This document shows, one piece after another, positions 32,797 through 42,207 of a stretch of 64,000 bases of DNA. The notes under the pieces are model-generated. The model saw only the letters and a program-made list of their open reading frames with translations, had not been told where the DNA came from and ran no database searches. The position numbers were made by a program, and so were the translations under genes. This DNA comes from Streptomyces bottropensis ATCC 25435 (GTDB lineage Bacteria > Actinomycetota > Actinomycetes > Streptomycetales > Streptomycetaceae). How positions within the stretch are numbered: the stretch's first letter is position 1; every line of letters starts with the position of its first letter. The stretch lies in the NCBI RefSeq assembly GCF_000383595.1, contig NZ_KB911581.1:868001-932000 (forward strand), read 5' to 3'.

Positions 32797-34734
32797 ATGA
32801 CGTCCTACTGCCCGCACTGCGGAACACCCGGCCCCGACGAGGCGCGCTTCTGCATGAAGTGCGGACGGGAACGCCCGCCGGTCCCGGCGGCGGCGCCCGG
32901 TGCGGGGACCGGGGCGACCCCGGCGCCACCGACCGCCCCACCGACCGCTCCACCGGCGGTCCCCCCGTCGGCCCCGCCGGGCGCACCCCCCGGCCCGCCG
33001 CCCCCGCCCGAGTACGCCCCCGCCCCCGCAAGCCCCTCACCCGTGGGCGCCTTCCTCGGCCGGGCCTTCCGGGGCGACTGGGCAGGCGCGGCCCTGGCCG
33101 CCCTCTGGCCGGTCGGACTCCTCTTCCTGGCGGCCGTCGCCCTGGCCGTCCCGTCGTACGGCCAGAGCGGCCAGGACGAAGAGGACTTCATCGGCTTCGG
33201 CGACCGTCTCGGCCTCGCCCTCGCCGGCCTCCTCCAGGGCCTCGGCGGCGGCTTCGAGATCTCCGAGTCCGGCGGCGGCGACTACTCCGGCGAGTTCCGG
33301 TCCGCCGAGGGCGCCCTCTCGGTGACCCTGGTCCCGCTCACGGTGACCGCCCTCTTCGTCGGGGCCCTCTTCATCGGCGTACGGCTGCTCCGCACACGCC
33401 TGGTGACGCGGGGCGCGTACGGCGGTGGTGCGTACGGCAGCGTGTACGGCGGTGCCTACGGGGGCGTGCCGGGCGGAACCCACGCCGGCGGCTACGGCGG
33501 CACGTACGCCGGAGTGCCCGCGGCCGCGCCCGGTGGCGGCCGTACCGCCGGGCTCGAAGCGGCCGTACGGGTCACGCTGCTGGTGACGGTCGCCGTTCTG
33601 CTGCTCGCGCTGTTCGGGGAGCCCGAGATCGCGGTCGTCGAGGTCTCGACATCGGTCTGGCGTGCGGCCCTCGGCGCCCTGCTGCTCACCGCCGCCGTCT
33701 CGGCCGGTCTGCTGCAACGCGACGACCTGGCCGCCTGGCTGGCCGTCCGCCCCGGCCCCCGGGCCCTGTTCCGGGCGACCGGGACGGCCGTACGGGCCAT
33801 GGCGATCGTCCTCGTCCTCTGCTCGCTCGTCGCGTTCGTCGTCCTCGCGGCGAACGACGAGTGGCGGGGCGAATGGGACGAGGAACTCAACCCGCTCCTG
33901 CTCGTGCTGCTCGTCCTGCCCAACCTCGCCGTCCACCTCCTCGGCCTCGGCTGGGGCGCGTCCGTCCAGGGCGAGGCGGGCGGTACGAGTCAGGGGAGCG
34001 ACGCGTCGTTCGGTGATGGCGACTCGTCCGGTGACTACGGGCTCGTCGAGTCCGGCCCGTACGGCGGCGGCTACGAGCGCGAGTCGTTCGGGCTCTCCGA
34101 ACTGGGCGACGCCGTCAACTCCTGGGCGGTCGTGGGGGCCTTGACGCTGGGTGCGGTGTGCGCCCTGACCCTCGGGGTTCTGGCGGCCCGCCGCTCCTCG
34201 GGCCGCGGCGAGCAACTCCTCGCCGCCGGGGTCTTCTTCGGACTGTTCCTCCTCCTCGCCGGTGTCGGCGGCTTCGGCATGGAGGCGTCCGGCTCCGCCA
34301 CGTCCGACTTCAGCAGCGAGTTCTCGGGCGCGGGCCGGGTGGACGTGGGCCTCGACATCCCCGAGGCGCTGCTCTTCGGCCTCCTGTGGATCTTCGGTGC
34401 CGCCTTCCTCGCGCCCTACCTGGTCCAGATGGCCGGGGCACGCACGGCGGTCATCGCCCCGCCGATCCCCGCCATGCCGAGCGGTGGCCCGGCGTCCCAC
34501 GGGGTCCCGCCGCAGCCCTCCGTCGCGCACCGGCCGTCGGTCCCGGCCCCGGCGCCCGCGCCGGCCTCGGCCCCGGCCTCGTACGAGCCTCCGCTCGTCG
34601 AACTCGGCCACCACGTGGCACCCGGGGCCCCGGCCGGGCCCCGCAGCCGGACCCTGGTCTGGATCATCACGATCGTCGCGGCCCTCGTGATCGGCGGGGG
34701 AGGGGCGGCGGCGATCCTGCTCTGGCAGAAGTAG
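32797..34734 (+). CDS. zinc-ribbon multi-pass membrane protein
   Basis: This 645-residue protein opens with a zinc ribbon (CPHCGTPGPDEARFCMKCG, two CxxC knuckles), followed by a Pro/Ala-rich linker. A long membrane region with about eight to ten hydrophobic helices runs between roughly residues 90 and 560. A glycine/tyrosine-rich soluble stretch (about residues 205-245) and an acidic Gly/Ser loop interrupt it. The last helix is IIVLWIITIVAALVIGGGGA-like, near the C-terminus. The ATG at 32797 is behind CGGAGCG; an ATG at 32782 is the alternative. The function is unknown; it resembles Streptomyces membrane proteins of the streptophobe type. Confidence 0.75.
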   Translation: MTSYCPHCGTPGPDEARFCMKCGRERPPVPAAAPGAGTGATPAPPTAPPTAPPAVPPSAPPGAPPGPPPPPEYAPAPASPSPVGAFLGRAFRGDWAGAALAALWPVGLLFLAAVALAVPSYGQSGQDEEDFIGFGDRLGLALAGLLQGLGGGFEISESGGGDYSGEFRSAEGALSVTLVPLTVTALFVGALFIGVRLLRTRLVTRGAYGGGAYGSVYGGAYGGVPGGTHAGGYGGTYAGVPAAAPGGGRTAGLEAAVRVTLLVTVAVLLLALFGEPEIAVVEVSTSVWRAALGALLLTAAVSAGLLQRDDLAAWLAVRPGPRALFRATGTAVRAMAIVLVLCSLVAFVVLAANDEWRGEWDEELNPLLLVLLVLPNLAVHLLGLGWGASVQGEAGGTSQGSDASFGDGDSSGDYGLVESGPYGGGYERESFGLSELGDAVNSWAVVGALTLGAVCALTLGVLAARRSSGRGEQLLAAGVFFGLFLLLAGVGGFGMEASGSATSDFSSEFSGAGRVDVGLDIPEALLFGLLWIFGAAFLAPYLVQMAGARTAVIAPPIPAMPSGGPASHGVPPQPSVAHRPSVPAPAPAPASAPASYEPPLVELGHHVAPGAPAGPRSRTLVWIITIVAALVIGGGGAAAILLWQK

Positions 34735-34808
34735 GGAGGGTCCGGAGGGAAGTGGCGGCGACCCGCGCCGTCAAGGCGCGGGGCAGCCCCGGACCCGGGT
34801 CCGCCGGG

Positions 34809-35132
34809 CTAGCGGAGAACGGGGAACGGATCCCCCGGCTCGTCCAACGCCCTGCGCAACCCCGGCGGCGGTCCACCGTGGCGCGGCTCCCGCACACCGC
34901 CGCCGTCGTCACCCGACTCGAACCACACGGTCACCGCGGCCCCGCGCGGCACCTTCACGCCCGGCGGCGGGTACTGCCGTACGACGTGGTCCACGGCGGC
35001 GAGCCGGAGGTCGGGCCGGTCGGGCGCGACGAGGGTCAGCCCGTCCGCCTCGGCCGTCTCGCGCGCGTCCACGGCCATCAGGCCGACGAACCGCGGCACA
35101 AGCACTTCGGATGACTTGGGTGTTATGCGCAC
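34809..35132 (-). CDS. PASTA-domain small protein
   Basis: This 107-residue protein holds a single PASTA-like unit: VPRFVGLMAVDARETAEADG, then VVRQYPPPGVKVPRGAAVTV. It has no signal peptide or transmembrane helix. PASTA domains usually bind peptidoglycan on exported kinases and PBPs, so a cytoplasmic stand-alone copy is odd. The GTG at 35132 follows GGGGGTGAAC. The C-terminal 35 residues are Pro/Gly-rich. Confidence 0.78.
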   Translation of the reverse strand: MRITPKSSEVLVPRFVGLMAVDARETAEADGLTLVAPDRPDLRLAAVDHVVRQYPPPGVKVPRGAAVTVWFESGDDGGGVREPRHGGPPPGLRRALDEPGDPFPVLR

Positions 35133-35269
35133 AGATGTTCACCCCCAGCGGTACCGGCAGAGTAGCCGCCGAGTGAGCCCGATTGGAAGCGCTGCGTGGC
35201 AATCTGCGGTAAATCGCTACTCTGGGTGATGGGTTGGCGAAATCTCGAACGGACGGAACGCGTGACCCC

Positions 35270-35776
35270 TCACAGCGCCAGCCGGTAGCAGTGCCCCTTC
35301 TGCCGCGAGACCGGCGTCGTGTAGGTCTCCGCCAGCTCCATGCCCAGCCGCCGGGTCACCGCGATGGACCGCTCGTTGCGGGCGTCGACCATGGCGACGA
35401 CGCTGCCCACGCCCGCCTCCCGCACCCGTTCCAGGGTCTGCGTGGCGGCGGCGGTCACATACCCCTTGCCCCAGTGGTCCCGGGCGAGCCGCCAGCCGAT
35501 CTCGATCTCGCCGGTCGGACCCCACTCCCGGGGCCACGGCTGGGCGCCGGTGAAGCCGATGGCCCGGCCCTCCTCGTCGAGCATCGTCCACAGGCAGAAC
35601 CCGTGTTCGGCGTCGTGGCGGCGCTGGCGCGCGGTGAGCTCCTCGTAGACGGACAGCTCGGCGGACCGGCCGCCGTGGAACTCCATGACGTCGGGATCGT
35701 CGAAGATCCGGTGCCAGGCGACGGCGTCCTCGTCGGTGGGGACACGCAGCCGTACGTCGGGCAGAGCTCTGGTCAC
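35270..35776 (-). CDS. GNAT N-acetyltransferase (RimJ/RimL type)
   Basis: This 168-residue protein shows the RimJ/RimL acetyltransferase pattern: LRVPTDEDAVAWHRIFDDPD, then EIGWRLARDHWGKGYVTAAA with the acetyl-CoA loop, and VVAMVDARNERSIAVTRRLG. It probably acetylates a protein N-terminus or a small molecule. The start is the GTG at 35776. It is divergent from the geranylgeranyl reductase family gene. Confidence 0.88.
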   Translation of the reverse strand: MTRALPDVRLRVPTDEDAVAWHRIFDDPDVMEFHGGRSAELSVYEELTARQRRHDAEHGFCLWTMLDEEGRAIGFTGAQPWPREWGPTGEIEIGWRLARDHWGKGYVTAAATQTLERVREAGVGSVVAMVDARNERSIAVTRRLGMELAETYTTPVSRQKGHCYRLAL

Positions 35777-35921
35777 AGGGGCAGCCCTTCAGCCGATGAT
35801 CGGTACCGCTGAATAGACTGCCCATGTCCGACGCCTGTCGGCACATGTTTTCTGGCCGTCCGGCCCGCGGACGTCCAGCAGGCTTTGCTTCGCACCCTCT
35901 ACTACTTGGGGAGTACCCGTC

Positions 35922-37214
35922 GTGACCGAGCCCCAGCCCCTTACCGAACACACCGCCGATGTGATCGTCGTCGGGGCCGGGCCAGCCGGTTCCACCACCG
36001 CGTACTACCTGGCGAAGGCCGGGCTGGACGTGCTGCTCCTGGAGAAGACCAGCTTCCCGAGGGAGAAGGTCTGCGGCGACGGCCTCACCCCGCGTGCCAC
36101 CAAGCAGCTGGTGTCGATGGGCATCGACATCTCCGAGGAGGCCGGCTGGCTCCGCAACAAGGGCCTGCGGATCATCGGCGGCGGCGTCCGTCTCCAGCTG
36201 GACTGGCCGGATCTCGCCGCCTACCCGAACTACGGACTCGTCCGCAAGCGCGACGACTTCGACGAACAGCTCGCCCGCCAGGCCCAGAAGGCGGGCGCCC
36301 GGCTGCACGAGCGCTGCAACGTGGGCGCGCCGATCATCGACGACCGCACGGGCCGCATCACCGGCGTGCATGCCAAGCTCGGCGACGAGAAGCGGGAAGT
36401 CACCTTCCACGCTCCGCTGGTGGTGGCCGCCGACGGCAACTCCACCCGCCTGTCCCTCGCGATGGGCCTGCACCGCCGCGAGGACCGTCCGATGGGCGTC
36501 GCGGTCCGTACGTACTTCACCTCCCCGCGCCACGACGACGACTACCTGGAGTCCTGGCTGGAACTGTGGGACAAGCGCGGGCCGGGCGAGGACCGTCTCC
36601 TGCCCGGTTACGGCTGGATCTTCGGCATGGGCGACGGCACGTCGAACGTCGGTCTGGGCGTGCTCAACACCTCCGCCGCCTTCAAGGAGCTGGACTGGCG
36701 CGACGTCCTGAAGGCCTGGTGCGCCTCCATGCCGGAGGAGTGGGGCTACACCCCCGACAACATGACCGGGCCCATCCGCGGCGCCGCCCTCCCGATGGCC
36801 TTCAACCGCCAGCCCCACTACACCAAGGGCCTGTTGCTGGTCGGCGACGCCGGCGGCATGGTGAACCCGTTCAACGGCGAGGGCATCGCCTACGCCATGG
36901 AGTCCGGACAGATCGCGGCCGACGTCATCGTCCAGGCCCACGCCCGCACTACCCCCGGGCAGCGCGAACTCGCCCTGCAGCGCTACCCGCAGGTCCTCAA
37001 GGACACCTTCGGCGGCTACTACACGATGGGCCGCGCCTTCGTGAAGCTCATCGGCAACCCGAAGATCATGAAGCTCGCGACGCAGCGGGGCCTCACCCAC
37101 CCGCTCCTGATGAAGTTCACCCTGAAGATGCTGGCCAACCTCACCGACCCCACCGGCGGCGACGCGATGGACCGCATCATCAACGGCCTGAGCAAGGTGG
37201 CCCCGAAGGCGTGA
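35922..37214 (+). CDS. geranylgeranyl reductase family flavoprotein (MenJ-like)
   Basis: This 430-residue protein has the FAD dinucleotide motif VIVVGAGPAGSTTAYYLAKA near residue 15, the conserved KVCGDGLTPRATKQL, and the C-terminal FAD motif LLVGDAGGMVNPFNGEGIAY. It belongs to the geranylgeranyl reductase family, whose mycobacterial member MenJ saturates one isoprene unit of menaquinone. Between menG and nuo, a similar role on the menaquinone side chain is likely (inference). The GTG at 35922 is the start. Confidence 0.9.
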   Translation: MTEPQPLTEHTADVIVVGAGPAGSTTAYYLAKAGLDVLLLEKTSFPREKVCGDGLTPRATKQLVSMGIDISEEAGWLRNKGLRIIGGGVRLQLDWPDLAAYPNYGLVRKRDDFDEQLARQAQKAGARLHERCNVGAPIIDDRTGRITGVHAKLGDEKREVTFHAPLVVAADGNSTRLSLAMGLHRREDRPMGVAVRTYFTSPRHDDDYLESWLELWDKRGPGEDRLLPGYGWIFGMGDGTSNVGLGVLNTSAAFKELDWRDVLKAWCASMPEEWGYTPDNMTGPIRGAALPMAFNRQPHYTKGLLLVGDAGGMVNPFNGEGIAYAMESGQIAADVIVQAHARTTPGQRELALQRYPQVLKDTFGGYYTMGRAFVKLIGNPKIMKLATQRGLTHPLLMKFTLKMLANLTDPTGGDAMDRIINGLSKVAPKA

Positions 37215-37610
37215 CCGGGGTGTGTGACCCCAGTGCGTGAGCGGGGTGGCCGCCCCGGCCGCCCCGCACCCGCAGCCCTGGCACCGGATGCCCCGGCCTC
37301 GGCCGCCCGGCACCGGCAGCACCTGGCACCGGCAGCACCCGGCACCGGCCGCCCGACGTCCGAAGCGGACGATTCGGGCGCCGCTTGGCGCGCGACACGC
37401 GAGGTGTACCGATCCCGGACGCGGGAACCCGTCAGAGGCGACGACGAGGCCCGTCGGCGGCCGGGCCCGCCCCGCAACCCTCGGCATGGGGTGACAGCGG
37501 CTCTGTGGGGCCTCTGTGGCCTTTCTGAGGGCAGCCCGGAGGGCCGCTTCCCCTCGGGGAGAGCGGCCCTCTCGAAAAAAGCGTCTGGGCGACCGCGCGG
37601 AGGCGAGGCC
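37215..37610. other. 396-bp intergenic region with short repeats and a hairpin
   Basis: It contains imperfect repeats of caccggcag around 37295-37350 and the hairpin at 37539-37571. The two flanking genes converge, so no promoter is needed. No gene is seen. Confidence 0.65.
37539..37571. terminator. hairpin terminator between convergent genes
   Basis: GAGGGCCGCT (37539-37548) pairs with AGCGGCCCTC (37562-37571), extended by CCCC/GGGG inside. A run of six A follows at 37575. There is no U-tract after the stem on either strand, but the position fits a bidirectional terminator. Confidence 0.65.
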
Positions 37611-38420
37611 TCAGAGCACGCGCACCGCGCCCGTCGCCGGGTAGCCGGACAGGTCCTGGATGACGACGCCCTTGGAGGGGTTCGCCGCGTCGAGGTACTG
37701 GCCGTTCCCGACGTAGACACCCACGTGGTACGCGGAGCCCTTGGCGCCCCAGTACAGGATGTCGCCGACCTGAAGGTTGGACAGCGAGACCTCGGTGCCC
37801 TGCATCGACTGGTCCTGCGAGACCCGGGGGAGGTCCACGCCGACCTGCTTGAAGGCGGCCTGCACCAGTGAGGAGCAGTCCCACGCGTTGGGGCCGGTGG
37901 CGCCCATCACGTAGGCGTCGCCGAGCTGTGCCTTGAGGAAGGCGATGACCGTGCCGACGCTGCCACTGGCGGGCGCCGTCGTCGTCGTGGTGGTGGCGGT
38001 CGACGAGTTGGTCGTCAGGGTGGTCCGCTCGCTGTCGCGCGCGGCACGCTCGGCCTCGGCCTTGCGCTCGGCCTCGGCGGCGGCCTTCTTGCGGGCCTCT
38101 TCCTTCTTCGCCTTGGCCAGGTCCTTCTCGGCCTGCTTGGCAGCCAGTTCGGCAGCCGTGTCACGCTCGGCCTGCAGCTGGTAGTCGGCCGCCATCGCCT
38201 GCGTGGCGTCCGCGGACTGCGCGGCCTGCGTGGCCAGGTCGGCCGTGAGGGTGGGCAGTTCGAGCGTCTGCGTCACCGGCTCCGCCGCGAAAGCCGACGT
38301 GGACGCGCCGGCCACTGCCACGGTGCTGAGAACGCCACCGGCGACTCCGGCGCGCATCGCGATCGAGGACGCGTTGCGGCGGGGTTTCCGGTGGCTGCGT
38401 ATGTGAGCGGTGTGGGACAT
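37611..38420 (-). CDS. secreted NlpC/P60 (C40) cell-wall hydrolase
   Basis: This 269-residue exported protein has a signal peptide (RAGVAGGVLSTVAVAGASTS, then AFA), a charged coiled-coil (AEAERKAEAERAARDSE) and a Ser/Thr linker. A C-terminal NlpC/P60 domain shows the catalytic Cys in NAWDCSSLVQAAFKQVGVDL and His in SAYHVGVYVGNGQYLDAANP. It should cut peptidoglycan stem peptides. I place the start at the ATG at 38420 (MSHTAHIRSHRKPRRN, the usual beginning in Streptomyces as I recall). In-frame starts at 38450 and 38477 are possible. A Crp-like site lies about 240 bp upstream. Confidence 0.9.
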   Translation of the reverse strand: MSHTAHIRSHRKPRRNASSIAMRAGVAGGVLSTVAVAGASTSAFAAEPVTQTLELPTLTADLATQAAQSADATQAMAADYQLQAERDTAAELAAKQAEKDLAKAKKEEARKKAAAEAERKAEAERAARDSERTTLTTNSSTATTTTTTAPASGSVGTVIAFLKAQLGDAYVMGATGPNAWDCSSLVQAAFKQVGVDLPRVSQDQSMQGTEVSLSNLQVGDILYWGAKGSAYHVGVYVGNGQYLDAANPSKGVVIQDLSGYPATGAVRVL

Positions 38421-38658
38421 GGGTACAAGCGGTACCAGCGACTCCTCCATACCTTCAAGAAACGTGTGCTGCGCCACAGTTGTTCAACGGAGGCCGCAAA
38501 TTCCCTGTGCGTCACTCTTTATTGACGCCGTAACGGGCATAGTGGACACGGCCCGCCATGCCTGTGATCATGTACTTTCGTGAATACGCCCGAATTGCCC
38601 TGCGCTTACCATCGATCGCAGCGAGTGGCCAAGGCTGGTTGATTTGATCTCGCTCGGG

Positions 38659-38674
38659 TGTGACACAGGTCACA
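38659..38674. promoter_or_regulatory. Crp-type palindrome TGTGACACAGGTCACA
   Basis: TGTGA-N6-TCACA is a perfect CRP-type site and also fits the Streptomyces Crp pattern GTG-N6-GNCAC exactly (GTG ACACAG GTCAC). It lies upstream of the NlpC/P60 gene on the minus strand. Confidence 0.6.
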
Positions 38675-38959
38675 GAATGGTCGGCCGTCGGCACGGCGTC
38701 CCGCGCGGGAGGGCTCGCTCCCGGCGCTCGTGAACGCGTGCACACGTCCACATCCGTCGCCGGACTCCCTCCCAGGCGTGAACGCCGCACCCCTACCAAG
38801 CGGCCTCGTCCAGCACCAATTTGCATGCAGCGGAAATCTCTTGATATGGAGACGCCCCGCGTGACCAGCGGTAACGAACGAAAATGTCACTTCTGGTGAT
38901 CAGTCTGGCGCTTCCGGTATGAAGATCGACCTGCGTCCGCCATCATGATCGTTCGTCAG

Positions 38960-39007
38960 GTGGTGGAGATCACAAACTCGGTGCCGCACCCCGTGTCGCA
39001 GATCACA
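38960..39007. promoter_or_regulatory. two GTG-N8-CAC sites sharing AGATCACA
   Basis: GTGGTGGAGATCAC (38960-38973) and GTGTCGCAGATCAC (38993-39006) both have GTG-N8-CAC spacing and share AGATCACA, repeated 33 bp apart (three helical turns), upstream of nuoA. Confidence 0.4.
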
Positions 39008-39041
39008 GACCGGCAGGCATAGGATGCGGGGCAGTTGGGCT

Positions 39042-39057
39042 TGTGACCTGCTTCACA
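39042..39057. promoter_or_regulatory. Rex-type operator upstream of nuoA
   Basis: TGTGACCTGCTTCACA differs at one position from the Streptomyces Rex consensus TGTGAACNNNTTCACA as I recall it. The nuo operon of S. coelicolor was proposed as a Rex target, so NADH/NAD+-responsive repression of complex I is likely. A TAGGAT at 39020-39025 just upstream could be the -10 element. Confidence 0.65.
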
Positions 39058-39167
39058 TGTTCGCGATCTTCGTCGGGACGGGCGGAGTTCGTGGGACCGG
39101 TGGGGTCGGTGATCAGGACCGAAGCAATCCGCCAGCAGTCAGTGCCGACTGAGAGGAGCGAGGAGCG

Positions 39168-39527
39168 GTGAACGCCTATGCGCCCATCCTCGTACTGGGA
39201 GCCCTCGGGGCAGGCTTTGCGATCTTCTCCGTGATCATGGCCTCGCTGATCGGCCCGAAGCGCTACAACCGGGCCAAGCTCGAGGCTTACGAGTGCGGGA
39301 TCGAGCCCACCCCCACGCCGGCCGGCGGAGGGCGTTTCCCTATCAAGTACTACCTGACGGCGATGCTCTTCATCGTCTTCGACATCGAGATCGTCTTCCT
39401 CTACCCCTGGGCCGTCACCTTCGACGCCCTGGGTGTTTTCGGGCTCGTGGAGATGCTGCTCTTCGTGCTCACCGTCTTCGTCGCCTACGCGTACGTCTGG
39501 CGCCGGGGCGGCCTGGAATGGGACTGA
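39168..39527 (+). CDS. nuoA: NADH-quinone oxidoreductase subunit A
   Basis: This 119-residue membrane subunit of complex I has three helices and the family motifs LEAYECGIEPTPTPAGGGRF and KYYLTAMLFIVFDIEIVFLY. It helps form the quinone channel at the junction of membrane and peripheral arms. The GTG at 39168 follows GAGGAGCGAGGAG. It opens the 14-gene nuo operon; the probable Rex operator lies about 110 bp upstream. Confidence 0.97.
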   Translation: MNAYAPILVLGALGAGFAIFSVIMASLIGPKRYNRAKLEAYECGIEPTPTPAGGGRFPIKYYLTAMLFIVFDIEIVFLYPWAVTFDALGVFGLVEMLLFVLTVFVAYAYVWRRGGLEWD

Positions 39528-39542
39528 GGGGCCTTTAAGACC

Positions 39543-40097
39543 ATGGGACTCGAAGAAAAACTGCCGAGCGGTTTCCTGCTGACCACCGTCGAGCAGGCCG
39601 CGGGCTGGGTACGCAAGGCGTCCGTCTTCCCCGCGACCTTCGGCCTCGCCTGCTGTGCCATCGAGATGATGACCACGGGCGCGGGGCGCTACGACCTGGC
39701 GCGCTTCGGGATGGAGGTGTTCCGGGGGTCGCCGCGTCAGGCGGACCTGATGATCGTGGCCGGCCGGGTCAGCCAGAAGATGGCGCCGGTGCTGCGGCAG
39801 GTCTACGACCAGATGCCCAATCCCAAGTGGGTGATCTCCATGGGGGTCTGCGCGTCGTCGGGCGGCATGTTCAACAACTACGCGATCGTCCAGGGCGTCG
39901 ACCACATCGTCCCCGTCGACATCTATCTGCCCGGCTGCCCGCCGCGGCCGGAGATGCTGTTGGACGCGATCCTCAAGCTCCACCAGAAGATCCAGACGTC
40001 CAAGCTCGGCGTGAACGCCGAGGAAGCGGCCCGCGAGGCGGAGGAAGCGGCACTCAAGGCGCTCCCCCTCATCGAGATGAAGGGGCTGCTGCGATGA
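39543..40097 (+). CDS. nuoB: NADH-quinone oxidoreductase subunit B
   Basis: This 184-residue peripheral-arm subunit carries cluster N2. The cysteine ligands are visible in [40 protein letters not shown] and [10 protein letters not shown]. It passes electrons to quinone together with NuoD. The ATG at 39543 lies 15 nt after nuoA, and the stop overlaps nuoC as ATGA. Confidence 0.98.
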   Translation: MGLEEKLPSGFLLTTVEQAAGWVRKASVFPATFGLACCAIEMMTTGAGRYDLARFGMEVFRGSPRQADLMIVAGRVSQKMAPVLRQVYDQMPNPKWVISMGVCASSGGMFNNYAIVQGVDHIVPVDIYLPGCPPRPEMLLDAILKLHQKIQTSKLGVNAEEAAREAEEAALKALPLIEMKGLLR

Positions 40098-40870
40098 GCG
40101 ACGCGAACGGCAGGAACGGTGCCGGCGGACCGGATGCGGGCGGCTCGAACGGGGTGAACCCCGAGAAGGACCTCGCCGCCTCCAACCTCCCCGGTCAGCG
40201 CGGCGACGGCGGTGAGGAGATCCGCGTCCAGCGCGGCATGTTCGGCGCGAGCAACGGCGGCGACACCTCCGGTTATGGGGGTCTGGTCCGCTCGATCCGG
40301 CTTCCGGGTGCGTCGGCGAGGCCGTACGGCGGCTGGTTCGACGAGGTCGCCGACGAGCTGGAGGGCGCTCTGGAGGAGCAGGGCCTGGTTCCGGAGAGCG
40401 TGATCGACAAGACGGTCGTCGACCGGGGTGAGCTCACCTTCCACATCGAGCGTGAGCACCTGCCGCGCGTCGCCCGGACCCTCCGCGACGACCCGGCCCT
40501 CCGCTTCGAACTGTGCACCGGCGTCTCCGGCGTCCACTACCCCGGTGACAAGGGTCGTGAGCTGCACGCGGTCTACCACCTGCGCTCGATCACCCACAAC
40601 CGGTTGATCCGCCTGGAGGTCTCGGCTCCGGACGCCGACCCGCATGTCCCGTCGCTGGTGTCGGTCTATCCGACGAACGACTGGCACGAGCGGGAGGCGT
40701 ACGACTTCTTCGGCATCGTCTTCGAGGGCCATCCGGCGCTGACGCGGATCATGATGCCGGACGACTGGCAGGGCTTCCCGCAGCGCAAGGACTATCCCCT
40801 CGGCGGTATCCCCGTCGAGTACAAGGGCGCCCAGATCCCGGCTCCGGACCAGCGGAGGTCGTACTCATGA
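40094..40870 (+). CDS. nuoC: NADH-quinone oxidoreductase subunit C
   Basis: This 258-residue protein has the 30-kDa subunit core: [20 protein letters not shown], then [20 protein letters not shown], and the ending [20 protein letters not shown]. The first 70 residues are Gly/Asn/Asp-rich and not part of the fold, longer than in most bacteria. The ATG at 40094 overlaps the nuoB stop; a longer frame upstream lies inside nuoB. Confidence 0.96.
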   Translation: MSDANGRNGAGGPDAGGSNGVNPEKDLAASNLPGQRGDGGEEIRVQRGMFGASNGGDTSGYGGLVRSIRLPGASARPYGGWFDEVADELEGALEEQGLVPESVIDKTVVDRGELTFHIEREHLPRVARTLRDDPALRFELCTGVSGVHYPGDKGRELHAVYHLRSITHNRLIRLEVSAPDADPHVPSLVSVYPTNDWHEREAYDFFGIVFEGHPALTRIMMPDDWQGFPQRKDYPLGGIPVEYKGAQIPAPDQRRSYS

Positions 40871-42207
40871 ACACGCAGCACGCTTCCGCGGAGTCCGCCG
40901 CCTCGGCGCGTGAGACGACCGAGGGCACCGTCTACACGGTCACCGGTGGTGACTGGGACGAGGTCGCCGAGAGCGCGGCCCGGTCCGACGACGAGCGCAT
41001 CATCGTCAACATGGGTCCGCAGCATCCGTCCACCCATGGTGTGCTGCGGCTGATCCTGGAGATCGACGGGGAGACTGTCACCGAGGCCCGGTGCGGTATC
41101 GGTTATCTCCACACCGGCATCGAGAAGAACCTCGAGTACCGGACGTGGACGCAGGGCACGACGTTCGTGACGCGGATGGATTACCTGACGCCGTTCTTCA
41201 ACGAGACGGCGTACTGCCTCGCGGTGGAGAAGCTCCTCGGCATCGAGGGCGAGATCCCGGACCGTGCCTCGGTCATCCGTGTGCTTCTGATGGAGCTGAA
41301 CCGGCTCTCCTCGCACCTGGTGTGCATCGCCACCGGCGGTATGGAGCTGGGCGCGACCACGATCATGATCTACGGATTCCGTGATCGTGAACTGATTCTC
41401 GACATCTACGAGCTGATCACCGGCCTGCGCATGAACCACGCGTACGTCCGCCCCGGCGGACTTGCCCAGGATCTGCCGCCCGGTGCGGTGGACCAGATCC
41501 GTGAGTTCGTGAAGAAGATGCAGAAGAACCTTCCCGAGTACGACAAGCTCGCCACCGGCAATCCCATCTTCAAGGCCCGGATGCAGGATGTCGGCTACCT
41601 GGATCTGTCCGGCTGCATGGCGCTGGGCGCCACCGGTCCGATCCTGCGCTCGGCGGGCCTGCCGCACGACCTGCGCAAGGCGCAGCCGTACTGCGGGTAC
41701 GAGACGTACGACTTCGACGTGCCGACCGCCGACACCTGTGATTCCTACGGCCGTTTCCTGATCCGGCTGGAGGAGATGCGCCAGTCCCTGCGGATCGTCG
41801 AGCAGTGTCTGGACCGGCTGCAGCCCGGCCCGGTCATGGTCGGTGACAAGAAGATCGCCTGGCCCGCGCAGCTCGCGCTGGGACCGGACGGGCTGGGCAA
41901 CTCCCTGGATCACATCAAGAAGATCATGGGCACGTCCATGGAGGCCCTGATCCATCACTTCAAGCTGGTGACCGAGGGTTTCCGTGTCCCGCCGGGACAG
42001 GCGTACGTGGCGGTGGAGTCGCCCAAGGGCGAACTGGGGGTGCACGTTGTCTCCGACGGAGGCACCCGTCCCTTCCGGGTCCACTACCGCGACCCGTCCT
42101 TCACCAATCTGCAGGCGATGGCGGCGATGTGTGAGGGCGGCCAGGTCGCCGACGTCATCGTCGCCGTCGCGTCCATCGACCCCGTGATGGGAGGCGTCGA
42201 CCGGTGA
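40867..42207 (+). CDS. nuoD: NADH-quinone oxidoreductase subunit D
   Basis: This 446-residue protein is the 49-kDa subunit that forms the quinone site with NuoB. It has [39 protein letters not shown] and [20 protein letters not shown]. The first 30 residues are variable. The ATG at 40867 overlaps the nuoC stop as ATGA and the end overlaps nuoE as GTGA. Confidence 0.98.
   Translation: MNTQHASAESAASARETTEGTVYTVTGGDWDEVAESAARSDDERIIVNMGPQHPSTHGVLRLILEIDGETVTEARCGIGYLHTGIEKNLEYRTWTQGTTFVTRMDYLTPFFNETAYCLAVEKLLGIEGEIPDRASVIRVLLMELNRLSSHLVCIATGGMELGATTIMIYGFRDRELILDIYELITGLRMNHAYVRPGGLAQDLPPGAVDQIREFVKKMQKNLPEYDKLATGNPIFKARMQDVGYLDLSGCMALGATGPILRSAGLPHDLRKAQPYCGYETYDFDVPTADTCDSYGRFLIRLEEMRQSLRIVEQCLDRLQPGPVMVGDKKIAWPAQLALGPDGLGNSLDHIKKIMGTSMEALIHHFKLVTEGFRVPPGQAYVAVESPKGELGVHVVSDGGTRPFRVHYRDPSFTNLQAMAAMCEGGQVADVIVAVASIDPVMGGVDR

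Larger units (their letters stand above)
38421..39167. other. long divergent regulatory region (NlpC/P60 gene / nuoA)
   Basis: About 750 bp without a supported gene and with lower GC than average. It holds a Crp-type site, a Rex-type site and repeated AGATCACA motifs. It should carry the promoters of the cell-wall hydrolase and of the nuo operon. Confidence 0.7.

Noticed and set aside
38421..38900. Possible ydaO (c-di-AMP) riboswitch ahead of the NlpC/P60 gene
   Set aside because: Such riboswitches occur ahead of Streptomyces cell-wall hydrolase genes, but the conserved elements I know (for example CCGACAGCT) were not found on the minus strand here. A covariance search with the Rfam ydaO model would decide.
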